Source: Comamonadaceae bacterium
GTDB taxonomy: Bacteria; Pseudomonadota; Gammaproteobacteria; Burkholderiales; Burkholderiaceae_C
NCBI GenBank assembly: GCA_947455465.1
Contig: CANGNS010000005.1
Coordinates: 1-64,000 of the forward strand
Direction: 5' to 3'
DNA length: 64,000 nt
Position numbers and translations under genes: made by a program
The notes under the pieces: model-generated
The model's database searches: none
What the model was told of the DNA's origin: nothing
Seen by the model: only the letters and a program-made list of their open reading frames with translations
In this document: piece by piece, positions 1 through 7,871 of the stretch
Numbering within the stretch: the first letter of the stretch is position 1
How the letters are laid out: every line of letters starts with the position of its first letter

Positions 1-740
1 CTGTGTCTGTGCCGCTAGTGCCAAGGAGGCGCGTCCAAATTTTGGTTCCATCCGCGCTGTACTTCGAGACAAATGCATCAGCGCCGCCGCTGTTGGTCTG
101 CCCATCCAGCGATCCATATGTGTAGCCGCCAACGTAGATTGAGCCGTCTAAACCCTTAGTTAATGCATTCGCATAATCAGCCCCGCTAGTACCAATTAGG
201 CGCGTCCAGACTTTGGTGCCGTCGGGGTTGTATTTGGTTACAAATCCATCAACGGCGCCACTGTTAGCTTGTCCATCTAAATTACCAGCGGTATAGCCGC
301 CAACGTAGATTGAGCCGTCTAAGCCGGTAGTTAGTGCCCTGGCTTGGTCGCCGGAGCTAGTGCCCAGCAGGCGTGTCCATACTTTGGTTCCCTCGGGATT
401 GTATTTGGTTACAAAGACATCTTGGCCACCACTGTTAGCCTGTCCATCTAAATTACCAGCGATATAGCCGCCAACGTAGATTGAGCCGTCTAAGCCGGTA
501 GTTAGTGCCCTGGCTTGGTCGCCGGAGCTAGTGCCCAGCAGGTGTGTCCAAACTTTGGTGCCGTCCGCACTGTATTTGGTGATAAATGCGTCTAAGCCAC
601 CGCTGTTAGTCTGGCCATCCAGCGAGGCATCGGTGTATCCACTTACGTAGATGGAGCCGTCCAGCCCGGTAGCTATAGCAACGATTGCGTCATCGCCGTT
701 GCTGCCTAACAGGCGCGTCCATAGTTTATTTGGTGAATTT
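1..740. repeat. 171-bp tandem coding repeats (SBBP units)
   Basis: Four complete units and part of a fifth repeat with a 171-bp period (57 codons). The two best matching copies begin near 301 and 472 and are almost identical over about 80 bases, including silent positions, which points to recent duplication or gene conversion. Such arrays change length easily by recombination and can be collapsed in short-read assemblies. Confidence 0.85.
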
Positions 741-745
741 ACCAT
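1..745 (-). CDS. SBBP-repeat beta-propeller protein, N-terminal part (runs off the window)
   Basis: The reading frame stays open from an ATG at 745 to the window edge, giving about 248 residues of a longer protein. After a short MVNSPNK start it is built only of 57-residue repeats, each with an [LV]WTRLLGTS segment, GLDGSIYVGGY, SLDGQTNSGG and DAFVTKYNPDGTK. This is the SBBP/beta-propeller repeat pattern of large, probably secreted bacterial proteins. No signal peptide is visible, which would fit type I secretion through a C-terminal signal that lies outside the window (inference). AGGGA six bases before the ATG supports this start; a GTG at 832 is in frame but less likely. Base composition is visibly more AT-rich than the neighbouring genes. 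Family identity is fairly sure; function is unknown. Confidence 0.82.
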   Translation of the reverse strand, partial: MVNSPNKLWTRLLGSNGDDAIVAIATGLDGSIYVSGYTDASLDGQTNSGGLDAFITKYSADGTKVWTHLLGTSSGDQARALTTGLDGSIYVGGYIAGNLDGQANSGGQDVFVTKYNPEGTKVWTRLLGTSSGDQARALTTGLDGSIYVGGYTAGNLDGQANSGAVDGFVTKYNPDGTKVWTRLIGTSGADYANALTKGLDGSIYVGGYTYGSLDGQTNSGGADAFVSKYSADGTKIWTRLLGTSGTDT

Positions 746-1100
746 CCATATTCCCTGTCTGAAGTGGCGTGCGTCAATAGACGAAGTAGTGGGGAGCGAC
801 CATTGAAAATTGGCCTTCAAGACCCACTTCACTCAATGTACCCCAACTAAGTTGTACCGGTAAGGTTTGATTCGCGTGTAAAGATGAATTTCACGCCAGC
901 CTGTTGGCCATCCCCAAAAATTAAACTTGGAAAGTGAACATGCAGCGTTGAGTTAAGGGTAAACCCTACTTAAGCTGTCGCGAGGCAACTAAAGTCATTT
1001 AGTGTCCGTTCACCATTTTGAACGCGGTGAAGTCCCGTCGTCAGTTGAGCCTAGGAGAGAGGCTAGCCTAGTCGACAATGATCTTTAGTAGCCGTTCAAA

Positions 1101-1131
1101 TATTTTTGGCGGTATTTTTGGCGGTATTTTT
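1101..1131. repeat. 12-bp direct tandem repeat, about 2.6 copies
   Basis: TATTTTTGGCGG occurs at 1101-1112 and again at 1113-1124, followed by a partial third copy (TATTTTT) to 1131. It overlaps the candidate -10 region of the SBBP gene. Slippage here could change promoter strength, but that is speculation. Confidence 0.7.
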
Positions 1132-1155
1132 AAAATATTTTCCGAAAAATGTCAA
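1127..1155 (-). promoter_or_regulatory. Possible sigma-70 promoter of the SBBP gene
   Basis: On the minus strand a perfect TTGACA (1150-1155) is followed after 17 bases by TAAAAA (1127-1132, four of six matches to TATAAT). It would give a leader of roughly 370 bases before the ATG at 745, which is long. The box match is good but unproven. Confidence 0.35.
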
Positions 1156-1205
1156 TAATTCATTAGTGTAAATTCAATTATGTGATCCCCGCCAGCGCAC
1201 CACCC

Positions 1206-4200
1206 TCATCGTTTACGCGCCAGCACCGGCCTCAAAGCCTTGCCCGTATGCGTCCCCAGGCGCACCACCTCTTCGGGGCTGGCTGCCGCTACGATCTTGC
1301 CGCCGCCTTTGCCGCCTTCGGGGCCCAGGTCGATAACCCAGTCGGCCTCGGCGATCACGTCCAAGTCATGCTCAATGACCACCACGCTGTGGCCGCCATG
1401 CACCAAGCGGTGCAATACCGCAATCAGCTTTTCCACGTCAGCCATATGCAGGCCCACCGTGGGTTCGTCCAGCACGTACAAGGTGTGCGGTGACTTTTGG
1501 CCGCGCCGGGTAATGTCGTCGCGCACCTTAGAAAGTTCGGTGACCAACTTGATGCGCTGCGCCTCACCGCCGCTCAGCGTGGGCGAGGGTTGGCCTAGCG
1601 TCAAATAGCCCAGCCCAACATCTTTGAGTAACTGCAGCGGGTGGGCAATCACCGGCATGGCGGCGAAAAACTCGACCGCCTCGTCCACCTCCATCTGCAG
1701 CACGTCGCCGATGTTTTTGCCACGCCAGGTGACGGCCAGCGTCTCGGGGTTAAAGCGGGCGCCTTTACAGGTTTCGCAGAGCACCTTCACGTCGGGCAAA
1801 AAGCTCATGCCGATGGTGCGTATGCCTTGGCCTTCGCAGCCGGGGCAACGCCCTTCGCCGGTGTTAAAGCTAAACCGGTTAGCTGCATAGCCGCGTGCTT
1901 TGGCTTGCAGCGTGTCGGCAAAGAGCTTGCGTATCGTGTCCCAAAAGCCGATATAAGTCGCCGGGCAGGAGCGCGGTGTTTTGCCAATCGGGGTTTGATC
2001 GACTTCGAGCACGCGGTCTATGCTTTCATAGCCAGTGACAGCCAGGCAGCCAATGAGCGCGGGGGCACGCCCTGCGGCCAACGCATCGCGCCCGGCCTTG
2101 GTGGAGCGCTGCTGCACCAGGGCCTGCACATTGGCCAAAAGCACATCGCGCGCCAGCGTGGACTTGCCCGAGCCGCTCACGCCGGTAATCGCCACCAGTC
2201 GCTGCAAGGGCAGCGTTGCCGTCACGGTTTGCAAGTTGTGCAAATGCGCACCAGCGACTGTCAGCCAGTCGCCTTGGGCGGCGCCGGCTTTGGATGAGGG
2301 CACGACCGCGCGCCGGGGCGCAAACGGGTGGCGCATCGCATGCAAAAGGTAGCGCCCAGTTTGCGAGTCAGCTTGTGCCTGCACATCGGCAATACTGCCC
2401 TGCGCCACCAAGTGGCCGCCGCGCTTTCCGGCACTGGGCCCGATGTCAATGATGTGGTCGGCATGCCGAATGGTGTCCTCGTCATGCTCCACCACCACCA
2501 GCGTATTGCCTTTGTCGCTCAGGCTTTTGAGGGCGCCGAGCAAAATTTGGTTGTCCCGCGCATGAAGCCCAATGGTGGGTTCGTCCAGCACATAGCACAC
2601 GCCTTGCAAATTGCTGCCCAGCTGCGCGGCCAGGCGGATGCGCTGCGCCTCGCCGCCGCTGAGCGTGGGCGCGCCCCGGTCCAGCGTCAGATAGCCCAGG
2701 CCGACTTCTTCCAAAAACTCCAGACGGCTGCGGATTTCGGGAATCAGGTCGCGGGCAATGTCGGCCTCGCGGGCGCTCAGAGTGCCGCTTTTTTGCAGGG
2801 TTTGCACCCAGGCCCGCACCTCGCTCACGCTAAGCGCAGCAATATCGGCAATGCCCATGCCATGAAAGCGCACAGCGCGCGCCGTGGCATTGAGCCGCGC
2901 ACCTTGGCAACGCGGGCAGGCGGTGTCGGCCAGGTCTTCGACGTCGGCCTCGGCGAAGGTGTGTTCGCGTCCGCCGTTGTCCTCACGCACGGTGTCGTCA
3001 AACACTTTGCGCTGCTCTTTGGTCAGCGCCAGGCCGGTGCCTACGCAGTCGGGGCACCAGCCGTGTTTGCTGTTGTAGCTAAAGAGGCGCGGGTCCAGCT
3101 CGGCATACGAGGCAGCGCACACCGGGCAGGCGCGCTTGGTGGAAAACACCTCGGTGTGGCCGACGCCGGCGGTGCTGGTGCCGGCCTCCAAGGCGCTGCG
3201 CAGCGCGTCCAGGCCATGCATCACGTGCACCACCCCTTTGCCGTGGGTGAGCGCTTGTGCCAGCCCGGCGCGCAAAGCGGCTTCCTGCGAAGGTTTGACG
3301 TCCAGGCTGAGCACGGGCAGCTCGATATGGTGTTCCTTAAAGCGGTCGATGCGCGGGAAACCACTGGTCGGCAAAAACTCGCCGTCCACGCGCAAATGGG
3401 TATAGCCGCGCGGCCGCGCCCAATCGGCCAGCTCGGTGTAAACGCCTTTGCGCCCGACCACCAGTGGCGCCAGCAGCCCGATGTGCTGGCCCCGGTAGGT
3501 TTTGAGCAATTGCGCGGCGATGCTGTCGGCGCTTTGCGGCGCTACGGCGGAGCCGTCTTTGGTGCAATGCTGTGTGCCAAGCTTGACATAGAGCAGGCGC
3601 AAGAAGTGCCAAACCTCGGTGGTCGTGCCCACCGTCGATTTGCGCCCACCCCGGCTCAGGCGTTGCTCGATGGCCACCGTCGGCGGTATGCCGTAGACCG
3701 CATCAACTTCGGGCCGCCCGGCCGGTTGGACGATGGCGCGGGCATAGGCGTTAAGGCTCTCTAAATACCGGCGCTGGCCTTCGTTGAACAAGATGTCAAA
3801 GGCCAAGGTGGATTTGCCCGAACCGCTAACGCCCGTGACGACGCTGAATTTGCCACGCGGTATGTCCACACTGAGCGATTTGAGGTTGTGCTCTTTGGCG
3901 TTGACGATGCGGATGTTGTTGTCTTGCGCGCCGCTTTTTCGGGCTGCCACACTGGCCGCGGGCGCGTGGGCGGCTTCCTTAAGGCGCGAGGGCAATGCGT
4001 CACCTGCCAATGCACTCTGGGCAGGTTTATTTGCTATCAGGTATTGGGCGGGAGGTTCGGCGATTTCGTGGACGACGCCCATGGCGGCTGCGTATTCGCG
4101 CAGGGCTTTGCCGGTGTGGCTGCGCGGGTGTAGCAAGACGTCCTCGGGCGTGCCGCAGGCCACCAGCTCGCCGCCGGCATCGCCGCCTTCGGGGCCTAGG

Positions 4201-7040
4201 TCGATCAGCCAGTCGCTGGCGCGGATGACATCCAGGTTGTGTTCGATAACGAGCAAAGAATGGCCCACTTCCAAGAGCTTGCGCAGTGCGCGCATCAGCT
4301 TGGCGATGTCGTCAAAGTGCAGGCCAGTGGTCGGCTCGTCCAGCATGAACAAGGTGCCGCGCCGTGCCAAAGTTTGTCGGCTGGCGCTGGCGGTCTTGGC
4401 CGCTTCGGCCAGAAAGCCCGCGAGCTTTAGGCGCTGCGCCTCGCCGCCCGAGAGCGTGGGCACAGGCTGACCGAGTTTGACGTACTCCAGGCCCACGTCC
4501 ACGATGGGCTGCAGGGCGCGGATCACGTCGCGGTCATGGGCAAAAACGCTGGCTGCCTCGCTCACCGTCAGTTCCAGCACATCGGCCACATTGAGCTGGC
4601 GCAGCGCGGTGCTACCCGGCAGGGCGCGTTCAATGGTGACTTCCAAAATTTCGGGCCGGTAGCGTTTGCCGTCGCAATCAGGGCAGCGCAGGTACACGTC
4701 GCTTAAGAACTGCATTTCCACGTGTTCAAATCCCGAACCACCGCAAGTCGGGCAGCGCCCATCGCCGCTGTTGGCGCTGAACTTGGAAGCCGTGTAGCTG
4801 CGCTCGCGTGAGAGCGGCGCGGTGGCAAAGAGTTCGCGGATGGCGTCCCAGGCGCCCACATAGCTCACCGGGTTGGAGCGCGCGGTTTTGCCTATGGGCG
4901 ATTGGTCTACAAACACCACTTCGCTCAGCATATCGGCGCCCAAGAGGCGGCTGTGCGCGCCGGGGGTGTCGGTGGCTTTGCCGAAATGGCGCAAGAGCGC
5001 GGGGGCCAGTACATCTTGTATCAGCGTGGACTTGCCCGAGCCGCTGACGCCCGTGACGCACACCAGGCGTTGCAGCGGGAATTCGATGTCGATGTTTTTG
5101 AGGTTGTGCTCGCGCGCGCCTTCCAAAATCAGGCGCGGTGTGTTGTCGCCCACCGGGCGCTTGAGGCCCATGCCCACTTGTTTGCGCCCGCCTAAGTAGG
5201 CGCCGGTCAGCGTGTCAGCGCGCTTGAGGGCTTCGGTGCTGCCGTCAAACACGATTTGTCCGCCTTTTTCGCCGGGCCCCGGGCCCATGTCCAACATGCG
5301 GTCGGCTGCCAGCATGACGGCCGGGTCGTGCTCGACCACCACCAGCGTGTTGCCCGCGTCGCGCAGACGCTGCATGGCCACAATGATGCGGTGCATATCG
5401 CGCGGATGCAGGCCGATGCTGGGTTCATCAAGCACAAACAAGGTGTTCACCAAGGAGGTGCCCAGCGCGGTGGTCAGGTTGATGCGCTGTACCTCGCCGC
5501 CGCTCAAGGTGCGGCTTTGGCGGTCTAAAGTCAGATAGCCGATGCCCACATCGCACAGGTATTTAAGGCGGGTGGAAATCTCATGCATCAAGAGCTTGAG
5601 AGTTTTTTGGTCCGCTTGCGAGGCGTTCAGATCGACCGTGCCTAGGCGCTCAAAAAACACCCGCAAGCGGTCCAAGGGCATGAGCATCAGGTCGTGCAGG
5701 CACAGACCGGGCAACGCCTGCAACTGCGCAGCGCTCCATTGCACACCTTGGGGCATAAAGCGCTTTTCTGGCGGCAAGACTGCGTCGGCGTCGGCCTTGC
5801 TGCCCACGCGCCAGAGCAGGCTTTCCGTCTTGAGCCGGGCGCCCGCGCACACTTTGCAGGGCGTGTAGCTGCGGTATTTGGACAGCAGCACCCGGATGTG
5901 CATTTTGTAGGCCTTGGTTTCCAGGTACTCAAAAAAGCGGTCTACGCCAAACCAGTGCTGGTTCCACTTGCCGTTCCAGTCGGGTGAGCCCTTCAGCACC
6001 CAGTTTTGTTGCGCTTTACTCAGCTTGTACCAAGGCGTATCGCGTGGAATACCCTGTGCTTCCGCATGGCGCATCAGGTCGTCCTGGCACTCTTGCCAGG
6101 CGGGCGTTTGCATCGGTTTAATGGCCCCGGCGCGTAGCGTGAGCTTGTCATTGGGAATGACCAGCCCGTAGTCCACGCCCACCACCCGCCCAAAACCACG
6201 GCAGGTCTCGCACGCGCCCACTGCCGAGTTGAAAGAAAACATGGACGCGATCGGCTCTTGGTAATGCAGATCGCTTTGTGGGCAATGCAGGCCGGTGGAA
6301 AAGCGCCATACGGTCTGCGTGGCGCTACTGGCCTCGGGCGCGCCGGTGTCCACATAGACGCTGATGCGCCCACTGCCGCGCTTAAGGCCGAGTTCCAGCG
6401 CCTCCAAAACACGGACCTGTTCGGCCCCGGCGATCCGAAAACGGTCGGCCACCACGTCCAGCACCCGGCTATCGCCACTGGTGCGCTCGCCATGCACGCG
6501 GGTAAAGCCACTGGCGCTGAGCCACTGGGTGAGCTCCTCGGCGCTGGTGGCCAGTGGCATTTCTACCGGGAAGGTGACCACCAGGCGCGGATCACCGGCC
6601 TGGGCGGCGCGGCGGCGCATCTCAGCATAAATGGACTCGGGCGAGTCGTGCTGCACGGGCTGGGCGCTGACCTTGTCGAACAAATGCCCGGCGCGGGAAA
6701 ACAGCAGCTTGAGGTGGTCGTTGAGCTCGGTCATCGTCCCCACGGTGGAGCGGCTCGAGCGCACCGGGTTGGTCTGGTCGATGGCGATGGCGGGTGGCAC
6801 GCCCTCGACCCTGTCGACCGCCGGTTTGTCCATGCGGTCCAAAAACTGGCGGGCGTAGGCCGAGAAGGTCTCGACATAACGGCGCTGGCCTTCGGCGTAC
6901 AGGGTGTCAAACACCAGGCTGGACTTGCCCGAGCCGCTGGGCCCGGTCACCACCGTCAGTTCGCCGGTGCGGATGTCCAGGTCCAGGTTTTTGAGATTGT
7001 GCTGACGCGCCCCGCGAATGCGGATGGTGCCCTCGGACAT
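1206..7040 (-). CDS. uvrA: Double-length UvrA (tandem excinuclease ABC subunit A)
   Basis: UvrA is the damage-sensing ATPase of nucleotide excision repair. This protein has about 1944 residues, twice the usual 940, because two UvrA units are joined head to tail. Four Walker A motifs are visible: GPSGSGKSS near residue 33, GVSGSGKSTL near 662, GVSGSGKSTL near 1070 and GVSGSGKSTL near 1617. Each is paired with an LSGGE signature and a LDEP Walker B. Zinc modules of the CPTC/CPDC and CPGC/CETC type are present in both halves; the first zinc module of the N-terminal unit reads CPQS instead of CPxC and so lacks a cysteine. The start is the ATG at 7040 (MSEGTIRIRG), preceded by GGAG; an upstream TTG is less likely. 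Such fused UvrA proteins are known in Burkholderiales beside a normal UvrA; whether this copy is the main repair protein cannot be told here. Confidence 0.93.
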   Translation of the reverse strand: MSEGTIRIRGARQHNLKNLDLDIRTGELTVVTGPSGSGKSSLVFDTLYAEGQRRYVETFSAYARQFLDRMDKPAVDRVEGVPPAIAIDQTNPVRSSRSTVGTMTELNDHLKLLFSRAGHLFDKVSAQPVQHDSPESIYAEMRRRAAQAGDPRLVVTFPVEMPLATSAEELTQWLSASGFTRVHGERTSGDSRVLDVVADRFRIAGAEQVRVLEALELGLKRGSGRISVYVDTGAPEASSATQTVWRFSTGLHCPQSDLHYQEPIASMFSFNSAVGACETCRGFGRVVGVDYGLVIPNDKLTLRAGAIKPMQTPAWQECQDDLMRHAEAQGIPRDTPWYKLSKAQQNWVLKGSPDWNGKWNQHWFGVDRFFEYLETKAYKMHIRVLLSKYRSYTPCKVCAGARLKTESLLWRVGSKADADAVLPPEKRFMPQGVQWSAAQLQALPGLCLHDLMLMPLDRLRVFFERLGTVDLNASQADQKTLKLLMHEISTRLKYLCDVGIGYLTLDRQSRTLSGGEVQRINLTTALGTSLVNTLFVLDEPSIGLHPRDMHRIIVAMQRLRDAGNTLVVVEHDPAVMLAADRMLDMGPGPGEKGGQIVFDGSTEALKRADTLTGAYLGGRKQVGMGLKRPVGDNTPRLILEGAREHNLKNIDIEFPLQRLVCVTGVSGSGKSTLIQDVLAPALLRHFGKATDTPGAHSRLLGADMLSEVVFVDQSPIGKTARSNPVSYVGAWDAIRELFATAPLSRERSYTASKFSANSGDGRCPTCGGSGFEHVEMQFLSDVYLRCPDCDGKRYRPEILEVTIERALPGSTALRQLNVADVLELTVSEAASVFAHDRDVIRALQPIVDVGLEYVKLGQPVPTLSGGEAQRLKLAGFLAEAAKTASASRQTLARRGTLFMLDEPTTGLHFDDIAKLMRALRKLLEVGHSLLVIEHNLDVIRASDWLIDLGPEGGDAGGELVACGTPEDVLLHPRSHTGKALREYAAAMGVVHEIAEPPAQYLIANKPAQSALAGDALPSRLKEAAHAPAASVAARKSGAQDNNIRIVNAKEHNLKSLSVDIPRGKFSVVTGVSGSGKSTLAFDILFNEGQRRYLESLNAYARAIVQPAGRPEVDAVYGIPPTVAIEQRLSRGGRKSTVGTTTEVWHFLRLLYVKLGTQHCTKDGSAVAPQSADSIAAQLLKTYRGQHIGLLAPLVVGRKGVYTELADWARPRGYTHLRVDGEFLPTSGFPRIDRFKEHHIELPVLSLDVKPSQEAALRAGLAQALTHGKGVVHVMHGLDALRSALEAGTSTAGVGHTEVFSTKRACPVCAASYAELDPRLFSYNSKHGWCPDCVGTGLALTKEQRKVFDDTVREDNGGREHTFAEADVEDLADTACPRCQGARLNATARAVRFHGMGIADIAALSVSEVRAWVQTLQKSGTLSAREADIARDLIPEIRSRLEFLEEVGLGYLTLDRGAPTLSGGEAQRIRLAAQLGSNLQGVCYVLDEPTIGLHARDNQILLGALKSLSDKGNTLVVVEHDEDTIRHADHIIDIGPSAGKRGGHLVAQGSIADVQAQADSQTGRYLLHAMRHPFAPRRAVVPSSKAGAAQGDWLTVAGAHLHNLQTVTATLPLQRLVAITGVSGSGKSTLARDVLLANVQALVQQRSTKAGRDALAAGRAPALIGCLAVTGYESIDRVLEVDQTPIGKTPRSCPATYIGFWDTIRKLFADTLQAKARGYAANRFSFNTGEGRCPGCEGQGIRTIGMSFLPDVKVLCETCKGARFNPETLAVTWRGKNIGDVLQMEVDEAVEFFAAMPVIAHPLQLLKDVGLGYLTLGQPSPTLSGGEAQRIKLVTELSKVRDDITRRGQKSPHTLYVLDEPTVGLHMADVEKLIAVLHRLVHGGHSVVVIEHDLDVIAEADWVIDLGPEGGKGGGKIVAAASPEEVVRLGTHTGKALRPVLARKR

Positions 7041-7087
7041 AGTGAAGCGCTCCAAAGTAGGGGAGCAGCATTCTAGGCATGGCCGCC

Positions 7088-7570
7088 TTAAAGGGTCAGG
7101 ATGCGCTCCAAATCCTCACAGCGCGCAGGGCCCAAGGCGGTCTGCAGCTTGGGTAAGAGGGCGCGCAGCCCCTGGCAGTCGGCGGCGGCCTCTACCGCCA
7201 GGTTGAGCCGAAAGCCCATCAGGCCCAGCGAAGCGGTCAGCTGGGTGGCCAGGGTTTTGGCCAGCAGGTAGCGCTCGGCTTCAGACACCGCCGGGCGCGG
7301 TGCGGGCTCCTCGCCCTGAAACTGCGAGTCAAGTACCTGGGGCGTTCCTGAAATCAAGCCCTGGGGAATCAGCGCCCGAACGATAAAGCCTTGTGCAACC
7401 AAATGGGTCAGGTCCTCGGAACTGACGCCCAGACTACTGGTCAGGCTAAACAGGGAACGCGTGTCACGCACCCCGTTGATCAGCACAAAGGCCGCGCGCT
7501 GACGCGCGTTCATCAGCGGCGTTCGGTCCTTGAAGGCTTGGATGCCTAGTTCAGTTTTTGCAAAGGGCAT
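7088..7570 (-). CDS. Conserved hypothetical protein, 160 aa
   Basis: I do not recognise a named family. The protein starts MPFAKTELGIQAFKDR and has a helical N-terminal half (NARQRAAFVLING, followed by a segment resembling a small winged-helix or FlhD-like fold) and an acidic, alpha-helical C-terminal half rich in Leu, Ala and Glu. There is no signal peptide or membrane segment, so it is probably cytoplasmic. The ATG at 7570 is chosen because the conserved-looking sequence begins there; a GTG at 7618 would add 16 residues. The gene follows the small membrane-protein gene on the same strand and has an AT-rich leader with a 13-bp palindrome. Confidence 0.7.
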   Translation of the reverse strand: MPFAKTELGIQAFKDRTPLMNARQRAAFVLINGVRDTRSLFSLTSSLGVSSEDLTHLVAQGFIVRALIPQGLISGTPQVLDSQFQGEEPAPRPAVSEAERYLLAKTLATQLTASLGLMGFRLNLAVEAAADCQGLRALLPKLQTALGPARCEDLERILTL

Positions 7571-7593
7571 CGCCCCAGTGTATAAATAAACAA

Positions 7594-7606
7594 ATTGATA
7601 ATCAAT
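7594..7606. promoter_or_regulatory. 13-bp palindrome upstream of the 160-aa hypothetical gene
   Basis: ATTGATAATCAAT is a perfect palindrome around a central A in an AT-rich gap between the small membrane gene and the hypothetical gene. It could be a regulator site overlapping the promoter. No specific regulator can be named. Confidence 0.3.
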
Positions 7607-7618
7607 ACCAATTTGCAC

Positions 7619-7774
7619 TTATTTTGCTGCGCTGGCCTCCGAGGCAGGTGCCGCAGCAGCAGGCGGTGACTCGGCGCCATGCTTCTCGCCACTCATATCA
7701 ATGTCGCCGCCTTTGCTCAGTACATACAAAGCCAGCGCCGCAAACGCAATAAAACCCACCACAATTTTCCACAT
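7619..7774 (-). CDS. Small single-pass membrane protein, 51 aa
   Basis: The protein starts MWKIVVGFIAFAALALYVL, one hydrophobic helix at residues 2-19, followed by a short hydrophilic tail rich in Ala, Glu and Pro that ends ASEASAAK. A strong ribosome site (GGAG eight bases before the ATG) supports this start; the longer in-frame extension upstream crosses the terminator of the transporter gene and is not believable. It lies directly behind the MHS transporter terminator, so it is probably transcribed separately or by read-through. Function unknown. Confidence 0.72.
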   Translation of the reverse strand: MWKIVVGFIAFAALALYVLSKGGDIDMSGEKHGAESPPAAAAPASEASAAK

Positions 7775-7786
7775 ACGCTTTTCTCC

Positions 7787-7815
7787 AAAAAAATGGGCCC
7801 TCACTCGGAGGGCCC
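7787..7815 (-). terminator. Rho-independent terminator of the MHS transporter gene
   Basis: On the minus strand an 8-bp perfect stem (GGGCCCTC / GAGGGCCC) with a 5-base loop is followed by ATTTTTTT. It sits 56 bases past the transporter stop codon and just before the small membrane-protein gene. Confidence 0.87.
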
Positions 7816-7871
7816 GTCCGGCGCCGGGGCTGGTAGCCCAGGCGCCGTAGCTGACCGCTAACGAATACCCA

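Larger units (their letters stand above)
746..1205. other. AT-rich intergenic region between the SBBP gene and uvrA
   Basis: This 460-base stretch holds no convincing gene. It lies upstream of the leftward SBBP gene and downstream of the leftward uvrA. It contains an AT-rich block at about 1080-1180 with a possible promoter and a short tandem repeat, and a small hairpin (AGCCT, seven-base loop, AGGCT) near 1049-1066. Its composition is clearly lower in GC than the flanking uvrA. Confidence 0.6.

Noticed and set aside
1-745. CRISPR array, because of regular repeats
   Set aside because: The repeats are 171 bp, in frame and code for a known 57-residue protein repeat; there are no short palindromic repeats with spacers or cas genes.
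2328-3764. Long plus-strand open frame opposite uvrA
   Set aside because: Antisense to a conserved UvrA region with ABC signatures; composition is typical of shadows.
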